The position numbers were made by a program, and so were the translations under genes. Source: Macrotrachela quadricornifera (Eukaryota; Rotifera; Eurotatoria; Philodinida; Philodinidae). Taken from it: a stretch of 64,000 nucleotides of DNA. Each line of letters starts with the position of its first letter. The first letter of the stretch is position 1. Below are positions 1 to 12,091 of the stretch, one piece after another. Location of the stretch: assembly GCA_022393335.1 (NCBI GenBank), contig JAJEKB010021279.1, positions 18,525 to 82,524 of the forward strand. Reading direction: 5' to 3'. The notes beneath the pieces are model-generated. The model ran no database searches. It had not been told where the DNA came from and saw only the letters and a program-made list of their open reading frames with translations.

Positions 1-2708
1 ATATACTGATCACTTAAAGTTTCGCTCTCTCTACAAGTTTATAGTATTTATCGAGCAATATCAGTCTCACTGAATGCATAAAGTCAGTATCTAACGCTTG
101 TAGGTAACTGCTGGAACAATCGGTAAAGGAATATATGAAGTAGTCTTAAACAAAGTTTGTGTACTAAATGGCAATTATTTTTGCACTCTACTGTATATTG
201 CTAGTCATCTTTTTTAGTATCAGAATTCTGATTATGTATTTTTTTTTCTATTATATATTTTCTTTGGCTGAAATATAATTGTTTTTTTTTCTAAATCAAT
301 TTTTCTAGTTCTTGTTAGTTATTAATACTATATAGTAAATACCAATGGTTTCTTTATTGGATAGCATACGTAATATTGTTTGTCAATGAGAAATAAATTG
401 CTTGTCTTTCATAATGAACTAACTATCACATGAAGAGAATGTAGACAATAAATATATATAAAAATAATTCTACAATGTAAGAAATTTTGTAAGCATTTGT
501 GTATATAGAAAATTTTAAAAGTTATTTTTGGCTTTATGCTCACTTCATTTTTCATAGAGTGGAAGGATGAGCAAATATTGGCATACTTGAATATTGGAAC
601 GATTGATTTACTTTCATATATCACAGATCATTAAATAATATTGTAAATATGTACGTGTGATAGAAATATATTGAAAATCGTATTTATGTAAGTAGATAGA
701 TTTAATTTTTAGAAATTAATCATTTTTTTTTGTTCTTTTCAATACATTATACTTACGATCAAGTCAGACGTACACACGTCTAATTTTCTGAAGGCAGTAA
801 AGGGACTAAAGAGGTTATAGTAAGCCAAATTAAGTAGACAGGAAAAATTAGACATGTACATGTTTAATTTCTTGTTGGTCTCTAATCGCAGGTGATAGTA
901 TAAGCGAGAGAAAATTTCTTAATGAACAATATTAAAAAGAAAAAAAATAGGTAAGTAAAAAATATTGGGTATTCTCATTTCTACAATCGAGTATAAGAAG
1001 TGAAAAAATTGAAAGATTTATGATTGAAAGTTATACGTAATGTGTCTTTATGTATATCAATAGTTCGATTTCATAAATAAAAAAGTGCATCATCTTTTTG
1101 AAAAATTATTTATTCATCTAAGATTATATATCTAAACAGATACTTTATTTAACAAATAAATGTACTGTGTTAATACACTATTTAATGCAGATAATTAGTT
1201 TAGTCTATCTAATTGTAAAAATGTCAAAGCAATTGAATTATTTCGCTTTTAGTACTTCTATCTCTCGAGAGTAAACGTGTGAACGATTGCTAACATTCAT
1301 CAAAATTAGAGGTCAATCAACTTGTATTTTACGATTGGAAAGTAATTATTTTCAAATCAATCATTTCTAGAAAGTGTTGTAAAAAAAATGCATGAAAACT
1401 GTCTATCATTCCGATCAAATTTTGATATTCACATATGATTTAGATTAAAGGATTTCAATTTTATATCCTAAGATATATATGTTCTAATATTAAGCAGATC
1501 AAATTGTGCATCTGCTCCTTTGGAAAATATGGTATTTTCTTATTTCTTGTCAAGTTTTTAGCAAAATACCAAGTTATCTTTATACATTTTCTCAAAATAA
1601 TTGATTTGATGATTGTATCTTGCACACGATTGGAGAAAAGACTTTTCAATGTTTCTTTATTGATTGGTAAAAACTACAGCTCTATAGCTCTTGAATTTCG
1701 TCAGTTATTACAAAAATAGTAGAATACACCATATTTCCAAAGCAGAACAAAGGTTTTTTTAGATAACTCGATTTCAAGAACTAAGCTTCTTGATTCCCCA
1801 TCAGCGTTTCATTCATGTTTTATATTTGCAGCGTTCTAATGCTTCGTTTGATTCATCTACATCTTAAATATGAATTTAATATTCGATTATATAGCTCAAA
1901 AGTGATGTATATCTTCGTGATCACATCTCTTTCCATCTTATCTGCTGAAAACGGCTGACAACACTTCGAACAATGAGTCTGATCAAATTCTGTCAATGAA
2001 GGTTACAACCAAAAGAATAGAAGTTAGGAGACAAAGTTCTTACTAAATGGTTTATACTAAGTTTGTTAAAAAACGTTTTTACTGAAGTTGATGAGTTGTG
2101 AATTACATTTTGAATATTGATTATGCGTCAACATAGCACAAATAAAAGCGAAGATATACGTGTATTAATAGACGCACATTTGAGATGAGCAAGAATATAT
2201 CTTTATGTTGGAAACATCATTAGAGTTAATATTAACGGATTCTCTGGAATAGTTAAAATAAGTATTGTTCATTGGTCTTTGGATTAAAGAAAGACTTCAG
2301 AAAAATTAGAGCTATATATCATTGAAAATACAAATGTCATTGGTGATTTCAAAACATCCATGAAAGAATGAAATAGTGAGTTATCAAATAAAAGACTTAA
2401 GAACTGGAAAAAACGGATAAATAAAAACAATCTTTATTAAAACATTCCATTATTATTACATTCTTCAAAATACTCTAACAGAAACATTTAACGTTTATAA
2501 ATGTAGGAAGACGAAGAAGAAGAATGATTACTTGTAAGAATGTTGGGTTTGATAAAGAATAAAATTTTTCTCCATATGTATTAAAAGACGTATGAAGCTA
2601 TTCTCACGTTGTTATGAAAATCTTCGATAAAGAGAATAAATAGAAAGATACATATTAACAAGTGATATACAAATTACGTGCTTTTTCTTATGGTTTTAAA
2701 AAGCTAGA
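1..2708. other. gene-free AT-rich stretch
   Basis: No convincing exon or RNA gene was seen on either strand. The open frames here are short and built from AT-rich runs, without family motifs or splice-compatible neighbours. The sequence has many A and T homopolymers, as elsewhere in the intergenic DNA of this window. Confidence 0.5.
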
Positions 2709-2709
2709 C

Positions 2710-3505
2710 TTATAACGAGTGGTGCATATAGAACTGCGCTGTTAGTATTTTTGAAATTTCTTCTTTATTATCCCTATGATTAGAAACACTCTTTTTTACT
2801 AAAAGATTCAGATGTATCTGAAAAATGATGAAAAGTAAGAACATATAAAAAGGTATTAAAAAAATAACGGGTTCATATTATGATAATAAATGATCGTACA
2901 TTGCGTCCTATTTTTTTATCATTTTGACCTACGAAAAAACATATACATAACAAGATGCAACGTGAAAAGCTCTACAATTTACATGAGAACGTTTATTTTA
3001 TAGTTGCACGTTCTGTTCTCAAAAGGAACGAAGTTTTGAGCGATCAAATTTCGACTTAAATGTATGTATTTTAAAATACAACGTATCAGGTAACAACAAC
3101 ACGATGAAATAAAAAAAAAAATCTTACTTTCTTACAATCCAAATTTGATCACTCAAAACTTTGCTTTTTTGAGAAGAAGACGTGCAACTATAAAATAAAC
3201 GGTCTTATGTAAATTGTAGAACTTTTCGCATTGCATCTTTTGGTATTTGTATATTTTCAATGGAGCAAAATGATGGAAAACTAAGACACAAAGTACCCTC
3301 ATTCATTTTGTCAACTCGTTATTTTTTACAGCTTTTTATATGTCTGTATTTTTCATCTTTTTTAGATACATTTGAACAGTTTCTGGATTAGATCACATGT
3401 GAGTGTATAGAGAAGTTCAAACGCTACATTTTGGTAAAAAAAGTGTTTCTAATCAAGGAAATAATAGAGGAGAAATTTCGAAAATACTAACAGCGCAAAT
3501 CTTTA
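2710..3505. mobile_element. foldback (palindromic) element, copy A
   Basis: The two ends are long inverted repeats. The left arm carries GCGCTGTTAGTATTTTTGAA near 2737-2756, and the right arm carries its near-complement ending near 3497. Inner segments also match in inverted order, for example the stretch around 2955-3060 against 3145-3240, so the whole 0.8 kb can fold into one imperfect hairpin. A second copy lies at 25.6-26.6 kb. No transposase reading frame is visible, so this is a non-autonomous element of unassigned family. A target duplication could not be fixed by eye. Confidence 0.75.
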
Positions 3506-4737
3506 ACAAAAAAAAATACATTAAAAAAAAAGCCTGAGAGATTTAATAGGAATCGACAATGTCGTTAAAGCAATCGGATTTTTAACGAGGTTGTCCATTT
3601 CCTGTCAAAATTCTATTTATTTATTAAATAAAAGATGATGTGACGATTAATATTGCAACACTAGTAGCGTATGATGACTACTAAAAATACAAACGATAAG
3701 ATGTGGCACAAGTATTCTGTTGTTAAGCACTGTAGAATTTGTATGGCTGGAGGGCTATTAAAACTAATTCTATCGTGATTAAATAGATTATCGTGTATAT
3801 ATATTATCTTTAGAGAGAATAAATCGAAAATATATTATATTTCCGTTGGTTTACTCCAAAACAACATTTTTAGCTCATACCTATTCATTATTTAATACTG
3901 TATTCTTGTCGTATATGTAGATATTCAAATCAATATATCAAGAAATAAAATTGAAGATTAAGTTTTTAAAAGAGACACTAAAGTATGAAAACAAACAAAT
4001 GATTTATTTAAAATCGTAATGCATGATTTTTACTCATCTAATACAAAATCCAGTAGTTGGTTAGTGTATACGAAACGGCAAAATCTACAATTAGTTAAAG
4101 AATTTACATCTCTAAGTTTTATTCGAACAAGTAAGAAATGATAGAATAAAACAACTGAAAGCATTCAAAGAATATCTTATAAATTAAAACGGATGAAAGA
4201 TAGTAGAGTTGTCTCAAAAAACGTCTTTTTATCTGAATATTCCTTCTACATTCTTTGCAATTCTAAAACTCAAAAAGAATTACTTTTGAAAAAATTTTGA
4301 AATTGATTAAAACTGATGTATTCTCATTCCTGTTTATCAAGTCATCAATTTTCTTCAAATAGGAAATGAATAAAACCAGTCGAAAAAGTAAACTTAAATT
4401 GGTTGACTTTTTTTTTGTACAATGATATAATTGATTGAAATTTACTATTATAACAGTAAAATTGATCACCTCATACATTTATTTTGAATAAAACAAGTGA
4501 AATATATGCATTAAAGGTATCAGTCATATTTTCTTCAATAGCTTGAATATTTATCTATATGGAATCTATCCTATTTTTGTTTGTTACAATGTCTGTGTCT
4601 CTCCCCCTCATCATTCTACTCTTTATTTTTTTTCTATTCTGCTCGTCTTTTGTCCTTTTTTTTTCTTGTTCGTAATTTCTTTTACTTCATTATATAATTT
4701 AATCTTCTATGCAATATAGGTTGATTCACTTATTAAT
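3506..4737. other. gene-free stretch
   Basis: Nothing coding was recognised. The minus-strand ORF at 4263-4478 has low-complexity, AT-driven composition and no motif. Confidence 0.45.
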
Positions 4738-5284
4738 GCGGTGCGAAGCACAGCATTTCTGGAGTCCTTCGCGAGTTTTTTTTCTTTTTTTTTTTCTTAC
4801 TTTCTCGACGTACACATCAAAATAGTCATTTTGTGGAACGATTATTTCGTGAACGGAAAGTCGCAAAATATTCGTTGAAACGCGAAATTAAAATATGAAG
4901 ATCGAACTATGACCATGCGTTTTCCGATTTTCAATAGAAAGTTTCGTTTCGTAACAGGGAGCGTCACAAAATGACGATTTTTAAAGGATTTTGTTTTTTT
5001 CTATATTTGAGATAATTAAAACGAAAACATAATGAAAAGTTAGGCGCCACTCTTTTTGAACAACTGATTTTATTTATGGCAGCTGTAAATACAGCTGTTG
5101 TTAGATAATGAATCATAGAAATAATTAAAGAATCAAATAACAATGATTTTCTAAAACATGTTGATATGCATTGATAGAGTTCTCTTAGTAATGAATACGC
5201 CAATGTCTAGTTTTCAAAATTCGTTTCCGCGATTTTAGGATTTCTTGTTTTCCGTTAATCGAGATTTGGTGCTTCGCACCGCAT
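4738..5284. mobile_element. possible short inverted-repeat element
   Basis: GCGGTGCGAAGCAC at about 4738-4751 is exactly complementary to GTGCTTCGCACCGC at about 5271-5284, giving 14 bp inverted termini around 0.55 kb. The GC-rich ends stand out in AT-rich DNA. The internal minus-strand ORF (4964-5203) resembles no known family. The repeat may extend beyond the termini given. Confidence 0.4.
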
Positions 5285-5861
5285 TTCGCAGTCGAGTGAA
5301 GCTCGAATGCCATCTAGTTTTTATACTAGTTTTCTTCCGTTTGCTAGATTCCTATAACACTTCAGATTTTCTCTTTTTATATAATTTGATAGAGCATTGA
5401 TTATTCTATCCATTTAATTTATCTCTTATATTGACTGAGGATTTAGTAAAGTTGTAAAAAATCATTGAAAAAAAAGATTGTTTCTTTCCCTATCGAATTA
5501 TTAAATTTGAGTTTGATTCAGCTGAAGATCTTTACATGCATTCTACATAATACGAATACTCCTAAAACTTGTTTTTCATTATTATGATAAAAACTACTAG
5601 ATAATTCAAAAATTAAAATAAACAGTTCTCGATGATTACAGAATTGTTTCATTTAATATTTAGTAGAAAGATTTTTTCCGTAATTCTTTTCAAATTAAGA
5701 TCATTTCTACAACAATTGAATTTTCTCTAATCAATCATATAAAAATACAATAAATTGAAGAAATCTATTAAATATATAGTGAATCAATCTGTATACAGAT
5801 ATTTACTATTAATATTTTTTTGTTATATAAAATTCATCTTCATAGAAATTATTTATTCTTT

Positions 5862-5864
5862 TAG
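5862..5864 (+). promoter_or_regulatory. candidate trans-splice or 5'UTR acceptor
   Basis: A pyrimidine-rich run ending in TTTTAG lies 25 bases before the ATG at 5890. No in-frame upstream ATG extends the protein. Rotifers are known to trans-splice spliced leaders. Whether this site receives a leader or a short 5'UTR exon cannot be decided from the sequence. Confidence 0.3.
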
Positions 5865-5889
5865 GCATCCTAATCCAAATATCCATCAA

Positions 5890-7021
5890 ATGAAACGAAT
5901 TCCATTAATACGCCCTAAGCAGAATTCTTTTATTGTTATATGTGTTACTGCTTTACTCATAGTTAGTTTTGCTCAATACATCTACAATAGAACAACACGT
6001 ACTAAAACTTCCTATTCTCTCAATTCTTCTCCATCTAATAAAAATCGTATAGAAAAAACACTTTTCTATCGACGTCAATCATGTTCATGTACACGTCCAC
6101 TTCTTAAACAAAATTCTAATTTATTAATTCTTGATGAAACATTAACATCACTATGTAGTCAATATGCAACTTTACGAGGTTTTAATCAACGTATTATTTC
6201 TATTAGTATGTATGGTCCAATAGAAAATTCATTATTTGCTCTTAATACATCAATGGAATTTTTACGTGAATTAATTGTTGATATGAAAAAATTTTATCCT
6301 AATTGGATTTTAAGAATTTATCATGATACATCCATTAAAGATGATATCATATGTCCAATAGAATGTGCTCATCATAATGTTGATTTTTGTAATGCAAGTT
6401 CATTAGGTAATTTAGGTAGTCTAAGTAGTTATATGCCACCAAAGATTTGGCGATTTTTACCACTTGGTGATAAATTAGTTGATATAATGAGTAGTCGAGA
6501 TCTTGATTCACCAATATCACAACGAGAATTAGATGCTGTGAATGACTGGATATCATCAGGTAAAACATGGCATGCAATGCGTGATAATCCTGAACATGGT
6601 GTTCCAATGCTTGGTAAGAAATTTTTCTACTTATACAACAATTTATCAGATGTTTTCTTTCCTAGGTGGTATGTGGGGATCTCGTCCAGCATTAAATCGA
6701 TCACTCACTAATTATATTCTACATAGAATACTTGACCGGTCAATAGTTATTCATTATGGTGGTCGAGGTGATCAAAATTTTTTACAAGATTATGTCTGGC
6801 CTCATATTGAAGATGATGTTATTGCTCATGATAGTTTTTTATGCAATACATTCAAAGACAAAGGTACTCGACCATGGCCAACACGTCGTCCACATCCGTC
6901 GAATGATACTAATTGTTTTGTCGGATGTGTACGACCTTGTTGTATTCCACCAGATTATCCGTTTGGTGAATGTCCAACCGCTTGTCGACCTAAAGATCAT
7001 GCTGATTGGACTATGTGTTAG
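5890..7021 (+). CDS. type II membrane glycosyltransferase-like protein
   Basis: Two exons, 5890-6613 and 6666-7021, join in phase across a 52 bp GTAAGA...TAG intron to give 359 residues. The start is the ATG at 5890; upstream codons are open but begin at a non-ATG codon. A hydrophobic segment at about residues 14-30 follows a basic N-terminus, as in Golgi type II enzymes. Conserved-looking blocks are YPNWILRIYHD, SRDLDSPIS (a DxD-like candidate sugar-nucleotide site), HAMRDNPEH, GVPMLGGMWG, GGRGDQNFL and YVWPHI. These resemble uncharacterised GT-A-fold proteins as I remember them. The last 35 residues contain seven cysteines. Substrate and linkage are unknown. The open frame with family-like spacing supports a functional gene. 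Confidence 0.65.
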
Positions 7022-7849
7022 AAAACATGTAGAATTGTCAATCAATGATTTGATTTATACCATCTGGAGAATTTCATCAGTCTTTTCATCGCTTTCGAAC
7101 AATAATTTCATATATAATAGTAGAATAAATATTTTCTTTTGATAAAAAGATACAATTTACTAGAGATATGAGTTTCTCTAACAGATCTATGTGTTAACAC
7201 TAGATATGTAAGTATTATTAAAATGATCATATAGCGCAGATAATTCAAATGTCCAGTAAAATTTCTTTATTAGCTACTGTTTTTTACATCATTTAATAGA
7301 GTGTGAACTGATGATAACAAAAAACAAATTTTTTTGGCGTTAATAAATGCTCCTTTCAGATCCAGCATCTGAAACTAAATACAAACACGTTGTTAAATCG
7401 ATCCTAGCTCCCAAAAAAAATTTTTGATGCTAACACTTCAAAACCTGCCGACAGCAATACATATTGATTGATTTTGTAAACCTTGATTTAACAACTTGTC
7501 TATATTTAATTTTTTGATGCTGAAATTGAAGAAAGAACGATAAAGAAAATTTTGCACATTTTGAAAAAAAAGGTATGTTTTTCATGGTTAGCAACTCATG
7601 TCCTATCAAATGACGTACAAAAGACAAAAAATTTCTTCTGATTATTTACATTTTCAGCACCTTACTTTTTAATAATTTTGCGATCAATCATAATGTGGAT
7701 TATTGTTATACAAGTTTAACATTTTTTGCAAAAAATTCTTTCCTGACATTCAAATAATCAATAAAATAGAAGAAATAGATGGTATATTTGTTTATTTTTA
7801 TAAGAAAAAAAAATAGACTGTATAATACAATTAAAAAAAGGCAAAAGAT
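7022..7849. other. intergenic region
   Basis: This stretch holds the 3' ends of two convergent genes and AT-rich spacer. The minus-strand ORF 7430-7627 has no recognisable features. Confidence 0.4.
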
Positions 7850-8410
7850 TTAAATCCATTGTGTATTTTCTTCAATAGGATGTAAAGGTGGAAAAATTGA
7901 ACGACGCTTAGGAAAAGGCATAGCTGAATGTCGACGTTTATTTTGATTAGATTTTTCAATATTTTTATTATATAAAATGCATTTAAGTGGAATAATATTA
8001 TTTGGTGATAAAGCTAAAGCAGTTGAATGACGTTTATTATTACGTCTTGGTGTTGATGTATGATATGGTTTAAGTAAAATTTTATTATGAATCGGAGAAC
8101 TTTTTGGTGTACTTGTTGCTCGTGCTGATGCAGCAAATAAAAATTTTTTTGATTTTTTTCGATATTCATTATTTGTTGTTGAATGTAATCTAGCTGGTTT
8201 ATGTTTACATAATAAATATGGACAAATATTATCATTATGTGATATTGTTGTTATTTGTGAATTAATTGATAGATTTAATGGTTGAATATTATTATTTGAC
8301 TCAATTATACGTAATTCAGATATTAATTGATTAATATGATATTTTATTTGACGTATTCGTTGGCGATCATTTGATATTGTTGATGTTATTGATAAAAATG
8401 TATCGGTCAT
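7850..8410 (-). CDS. basic low-complexity protein, function unknown
   Basis: A single open frame of 186 residues starts at the ATG complementary to 8408-8410. Residues 1-40 look helical or coiled-coil (NDRQRIRQIKYHINQLISEL). The rest is rich in serine, asparagine, lysine and arginine. Short basic-serine sites such as KRHSTALALSP, RRHSAMPF and ARATSTPKSSP look like kinase-target or nuclear-localisation motifs. Codon choice matches neighbouring real genes. No family was recognised. It could be a single-exon gene or the last exon of a longer one, because sequence upstream of the start was not resolved. Confidence 0.5.
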   Translation of the reverse strand: MTDTFLSITSTISNDRQRIRQIKYHINQLISELRIIESNNNIQPLNLSINSQITTISHNDNICPYLLCKHKPARLHSTTNNEYRKKSKKFLFAASARATSTPKSSPIHNKILLKPYHTSTPRRNNKRHSTALALSPNNIIPLKCILYNKNIEKSNQNKRRHSAMPFPKRRSIFPPLHPIEENTQWI

Positions 8411-10274
8411 CTATAAAATATAAAATCTAAATATTATATCCATTAGATTATATATCGATAGTTTTCAATGATACGATGTCTGTTATTATGATTACAGAAA
8501 AGAGAAAGATGAGACTATGAAAAAAAAAAGAAGAACGAAATTACACAGCTGGATTCTATCTTCAAACAGTTCGGCAAAACGCACATCACATGGCGTCAGG
8601 TGATGATGTACTGTACTTGTCATTTTCAGTTGACAAAACTACATAGGAGGTCTAGTCTATCAATACATACAAATCTCATGCCGAGAACAAGCATGGTTGA
8701 TTAGAATGAGAGAAGTAAAGCCGATTATTTAATTATTAAAATCTAAAATTATTAGAATTTTTAACTTACATTAATAAAATTTCAAGTTGCTTGTATATGC
8801 TTGTTGAAAAATTTAATTGATTATATTTAAAAGGATCGTACGATAGAATATTTTCTTTTCTTTCTCTCTCTCTCTATCTCTTTTTTTTTTCTTTCGATTG
8901 ATTGGTTTAATTTTATTTCCTTTTCAATTCATAGACTGGAAAATATATCTTATTGGCTATGAAATGAAACGAAAAAAACAAATCTTTTTCGTTCTATGAT
9001 CATCGCTGAAGCGTGTAAGAACAGCAGCATCATTTCGCACATTATAGTCCCCTTATTAGTATTGATAGTGTTGCCGAGCTTGTTTGATCGGCATATAGTA
9101 CAACTCAATCCCCTAGGCTCAGTAAACATAGAAACGATCAAACATATGAAATTTTTCTTTATAACATGTAGTAAAAGAAAATCATTTAAATAAATATAAA
9201 ATAAAATAAGAATTTAAATCACCATATAACAAAATGTTATTTATAGATCATACAGATAAATCTCGAAATTTAGCACTTTTAGGATATCAAAGTATTACAT
9301 TGTACATTTTTTTGTTATGAATTTACAAGAAAAAATTTTCTATAGTAATAAATTAATCTTTTAAGTTTTAACCAGATATATTGAATTAAATGTCGGATAT
9401 ACTGAATATTTCTTTGAATGTTCGAAGATTACATAGTGTGAGCTACTATGTTATAATATTTGATAAGAGCGAATGTTAAGTGTAGAATATCGATTTTTCT
9501 ATATTTTTTTTTGACACTCTGTTCAGTATTATTGTTGCTAACGCTATTGACATTCTCGAAACAGATGTGCTTTTCACAAGCTCTCTCCACCCACTCAAAT
9601 GATGATGGTGTAATTGATACGTCCATTTACAGGTATGTTGACAATATGCCACGAGCAGTCACTCATGATAATCATGATGAATACATTCAATCAATCATAC
9701 ATATTATTTTATTATTCTTCTGATGTAATATCAACTTGGTAAAATTTTTGTTATTTTTTCTTAATGCATATGTTTATGTCTTATAGTTGAAATCTTTTAT
9801 AAAAGAAGTAACGTTTTTGACACGTGTATGATAAAGACGATTGAAAATCAAATCAAGCTGTGATTATGCCACTACCACTAGAGCGGTATGCATCATAGTT
9901 TCTTGTTTTGTTTCGCTTCAAAAAACAAGAAAAAAAAAGAGTAACGTTAGCTTGTCAACTTCGTACTCTAATATGATGAGTAGATGCCTTAAGGCACATA
10001 TTTTTCTAAAAGAAAAAAACGAGATATTTTCAAGAAGCGAATCTTAAGTAAATATGTGAAATATGCACGCACGTATGACATCAAATAAATGGTATTTGTT
10101 TCATTATTAACCTAACGCCCGCATATGTAACAAATATTAAATAGAAAAAAAAAAGTATATGCATGTTTAAGAGTAGGTGTTTTATTAAAAAATAGAATAG
10201 AAAAAAAAAGAAACCTTTATAGCTTACAGACAGTCTAATACTTATATGCAACATTTCATTTTTATTTTAAAATA
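8411..10274. other. intergenic region
   Basis: No supported gene. The open frame around 9460-9723 contains a hydrophobic run but starts at TTG and lacks a partner exon. The remaining short frames have no motifs. Confidence 0.4.
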
Positions 10275-10516
10275 ATGAGCAATATTCCACAACGTGTTAA
10301 AAATATTTTTCAAATTCCATCAATTCATACGATTGAAACCAAACTAGAATCTACTAATAATGTTGATCCACGATCACCATCAGCAAATGTAACAAGGTAT
10401 AAAATAAAAATAATTCTTTTTTTTTTTGTTTTGCATAATTAATTATCTCTTTTAGAACACCTGTTGATTTACAAACTTATCATTTACCAACTGTTTCAAA
10501 CAGTAATATCAAATAA
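10275..10516 (+). CDS. small CDCA3/Tome-1 motif protein
   Basis: Two exons, 10275-10396 and 10456-10516, join across a 59 bp intron to encode 60 residues. The central motif DPRSPSANVTRTPV spans the splice junction. From memory it resembles the DPRSPSAGI.RTPI box near the N-terminus of vertebrate CDCA3 (trigger of mitotic entry 1), an F-box adaptor that promotes Wee1 turnover. The protein is much shorter than CDCA3 (about 270 residues) and lacks any F-box-like region, so it may be only the conserved N-terminal module or a distinct microprotein. The splice site inside the motif argues that it is real. Confidence 0.5.
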
Positions 10517-10840
10517 TCATGTATCTATTTTGAAATATAATATAATAAAAAAAAGATGAAAGTTTTGACTTGCTGTGCATAGAAAAATTCTAATGAGCAG
10601 TTCATTAAAAAATATTGCTGTTCATCAAACAAAATCATGCGCGCTTACACTCGTCACATTATGATGACAATAAATGTAAATTAAAATATTTTAACATACA
10701 ATCAATTTGATTGATTGGTATTGATCAAAAAACTAATAATAACAATCGAACCATGAATAGACTTATATTGTTACAGAAAAAGAAAAAAAATTGCGCGCAT
10801 AAATATTTTTCATTTTGATATTTAAAAAAAATAAAATATT

Positions 10841-11344
10841 ATGCTTTTAACGATACTTTCTCGAATGTCAAATGATGAACAACGTTTACAATTATTACAA
10901 ACACTTCGAAATAAATTATCTAATTATAATCTCGATTGGTTAGATATACGAAATATAATTAATTTATTTTCTAATAAAGATCAAATACGTTTTGATATTT
11001 TACAATTTCTTCTTTTATATATGAATAATTTAACAAAAAAAATTAATATTAAAGATTATATTTATCTATCTAATCAATGTACAAATGATAATGAATATTT
11101 AAAAATTCGTTTATTTGAACAAATATATGAAAAATTAAATATTCAAAATGAAAATGATATAGAATCTATCATTAATTTATTTCAAACAATAAATATAAAA
11201 CAAAAAGTAGAAGCTATGCTTCGCATTAATCGTTCTAATTTCATTTTAGATAAACAAGAAGGTATATTAGATGGATATAATAACATTAGTATTGTATCTG
11301 GTAGAATTTTTACTAGAAAAAATCTAGAAATAATTTACTACTAA
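10841..11344 (+). CDS. DUF4476-like helical protein
   Basis: The open frame encodes 167 residues from ATG 10841 to TAA 11342-11344. Two or three similar helical blocks recur (LRNKLSNYNLDWLDIRNIIN, YLKIRLFEQIYEKLN, IESIINLFQTINIKQKVEAM). They have the spacing of DUF4476-type domains, where a short 'l.....' helix is followed by an 'F....K..a/l' helix. No signal peptide is present. The family call is from pattern memory only. It could be one exon of a larger gene, since the 3' end has no informative motif. Confidence 0.45.
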   Translation: MLLTILSRMSNDEQRLQLLQTLRNKLSNYNLDWLDIRNIINLFSNKDQIRFDILQFLLLYMNNLTKKINIKDYIYLSNQCTNDNEYLKIRLFEQIYEKLNIQNENDIESIINLFQTINIKQKVEAMLRINRSNFILDKQEGILDGYNNISIVSGRIFTRKNLEIIYY

Positions 11345-11608
11345 TATTATTAATAAGTTTGAGATGCCTTGTGGCTATACCTTGATCTATTTGATCTATA
11401 GTATCATCTTTTATTAAGAAGAAGACATTGCTTCCAGTTTTTATATTGTCAGTCTGCTCTCATACAACTAAAATACCAATGGATATTATCAAATCTAAGT
11501 CGAACATCTTGTTCTATATAAATCTATAGTCTTTAAATGCATATTAATTCGTCTCTAACGACAAAGAAGTATCGCTGTATGGTAGGCTAGAAAAAAGGAT
11601 GATATGAA

Positions 11609-12091
11609 ATGAATCTGACTGATTTAAATGATATATTGCTTATGTTCAAGTGTAGGAATTTTGAGCATGTATTTTTACTAAGATATATTCAGTTTAACAA
11701 GACAAGAAAATTTCATTTTTATATATTAGAAGCTGGTGATCAACATATATCATCCGTTCAATTAACTTCATATTCTAAACAAACTACAGCAAATAATATT
11801 CTTTCCCCAACATCATCATTAATTGAAGAAGTATCTCTTGCACCATTGAAACGTAAATATTCTTTTGATAATGAATATCAAGATTATTCTTGTCATCAAA
11901 TTATTGCACCATCATTGATCATACAACAAGATGAATTTATACAACAACAAGAATTATTACCATTAATTTCTATTAGTTCATCAAATTCATCACTTTCATC
12001 ATCAAGTGATGAAAATATTCCTATACGTACACGTTCATTTATGGTTGCTATCAAGAATACATTTGAACGTTTAAAAGAACCATCAAGTTGA
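11609..12091 (+). CDS. serine-rich protein or terminal exon, unknown
   Basis: The frame is open for 160 residues. Its 3' two-thirds look coding: it has the A/T-ending codon use of the neighbours, a basic site APLKRKYSFDNEY, glutamine and serine runs (SSSNSSLSSSS), and the C-terminal block IRTRSFMVAIKNTFERLKE. The first 40 residues look less convincing. An AG at about 11728-11729 could be the true acceptor, making this the last exon of a gene whose start is not identified. It may belong with the gene at 10841. Confidence 0.4.
   Translation: MNLTDLNDILLMFKCRNFEHVFLLRYIQFNKTRKFHFYILEAGDQHISSVQLTSYSKQTTANNILSPTSSLIEEVSLAPLKRKYSFDNEYQDYSCHQIIAPSLIIQQDEFIQQQELLPLISISSSNSSLSSSSDENIPIRTRSFMVAIKNTFERLKEPSS

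Noticed and set aside
6347..7045. Minus-strand ORFs opposite the glycosyltransferase-like gene
   Set aside because: Antisense shadows of a well-supported spliced gene.
9460..9723. Small membrane-protein exon
   Set aside because: The frame starts at TTG. A hydrophobic run in T-rich DNA is expected by chance, and no partner exon was found.
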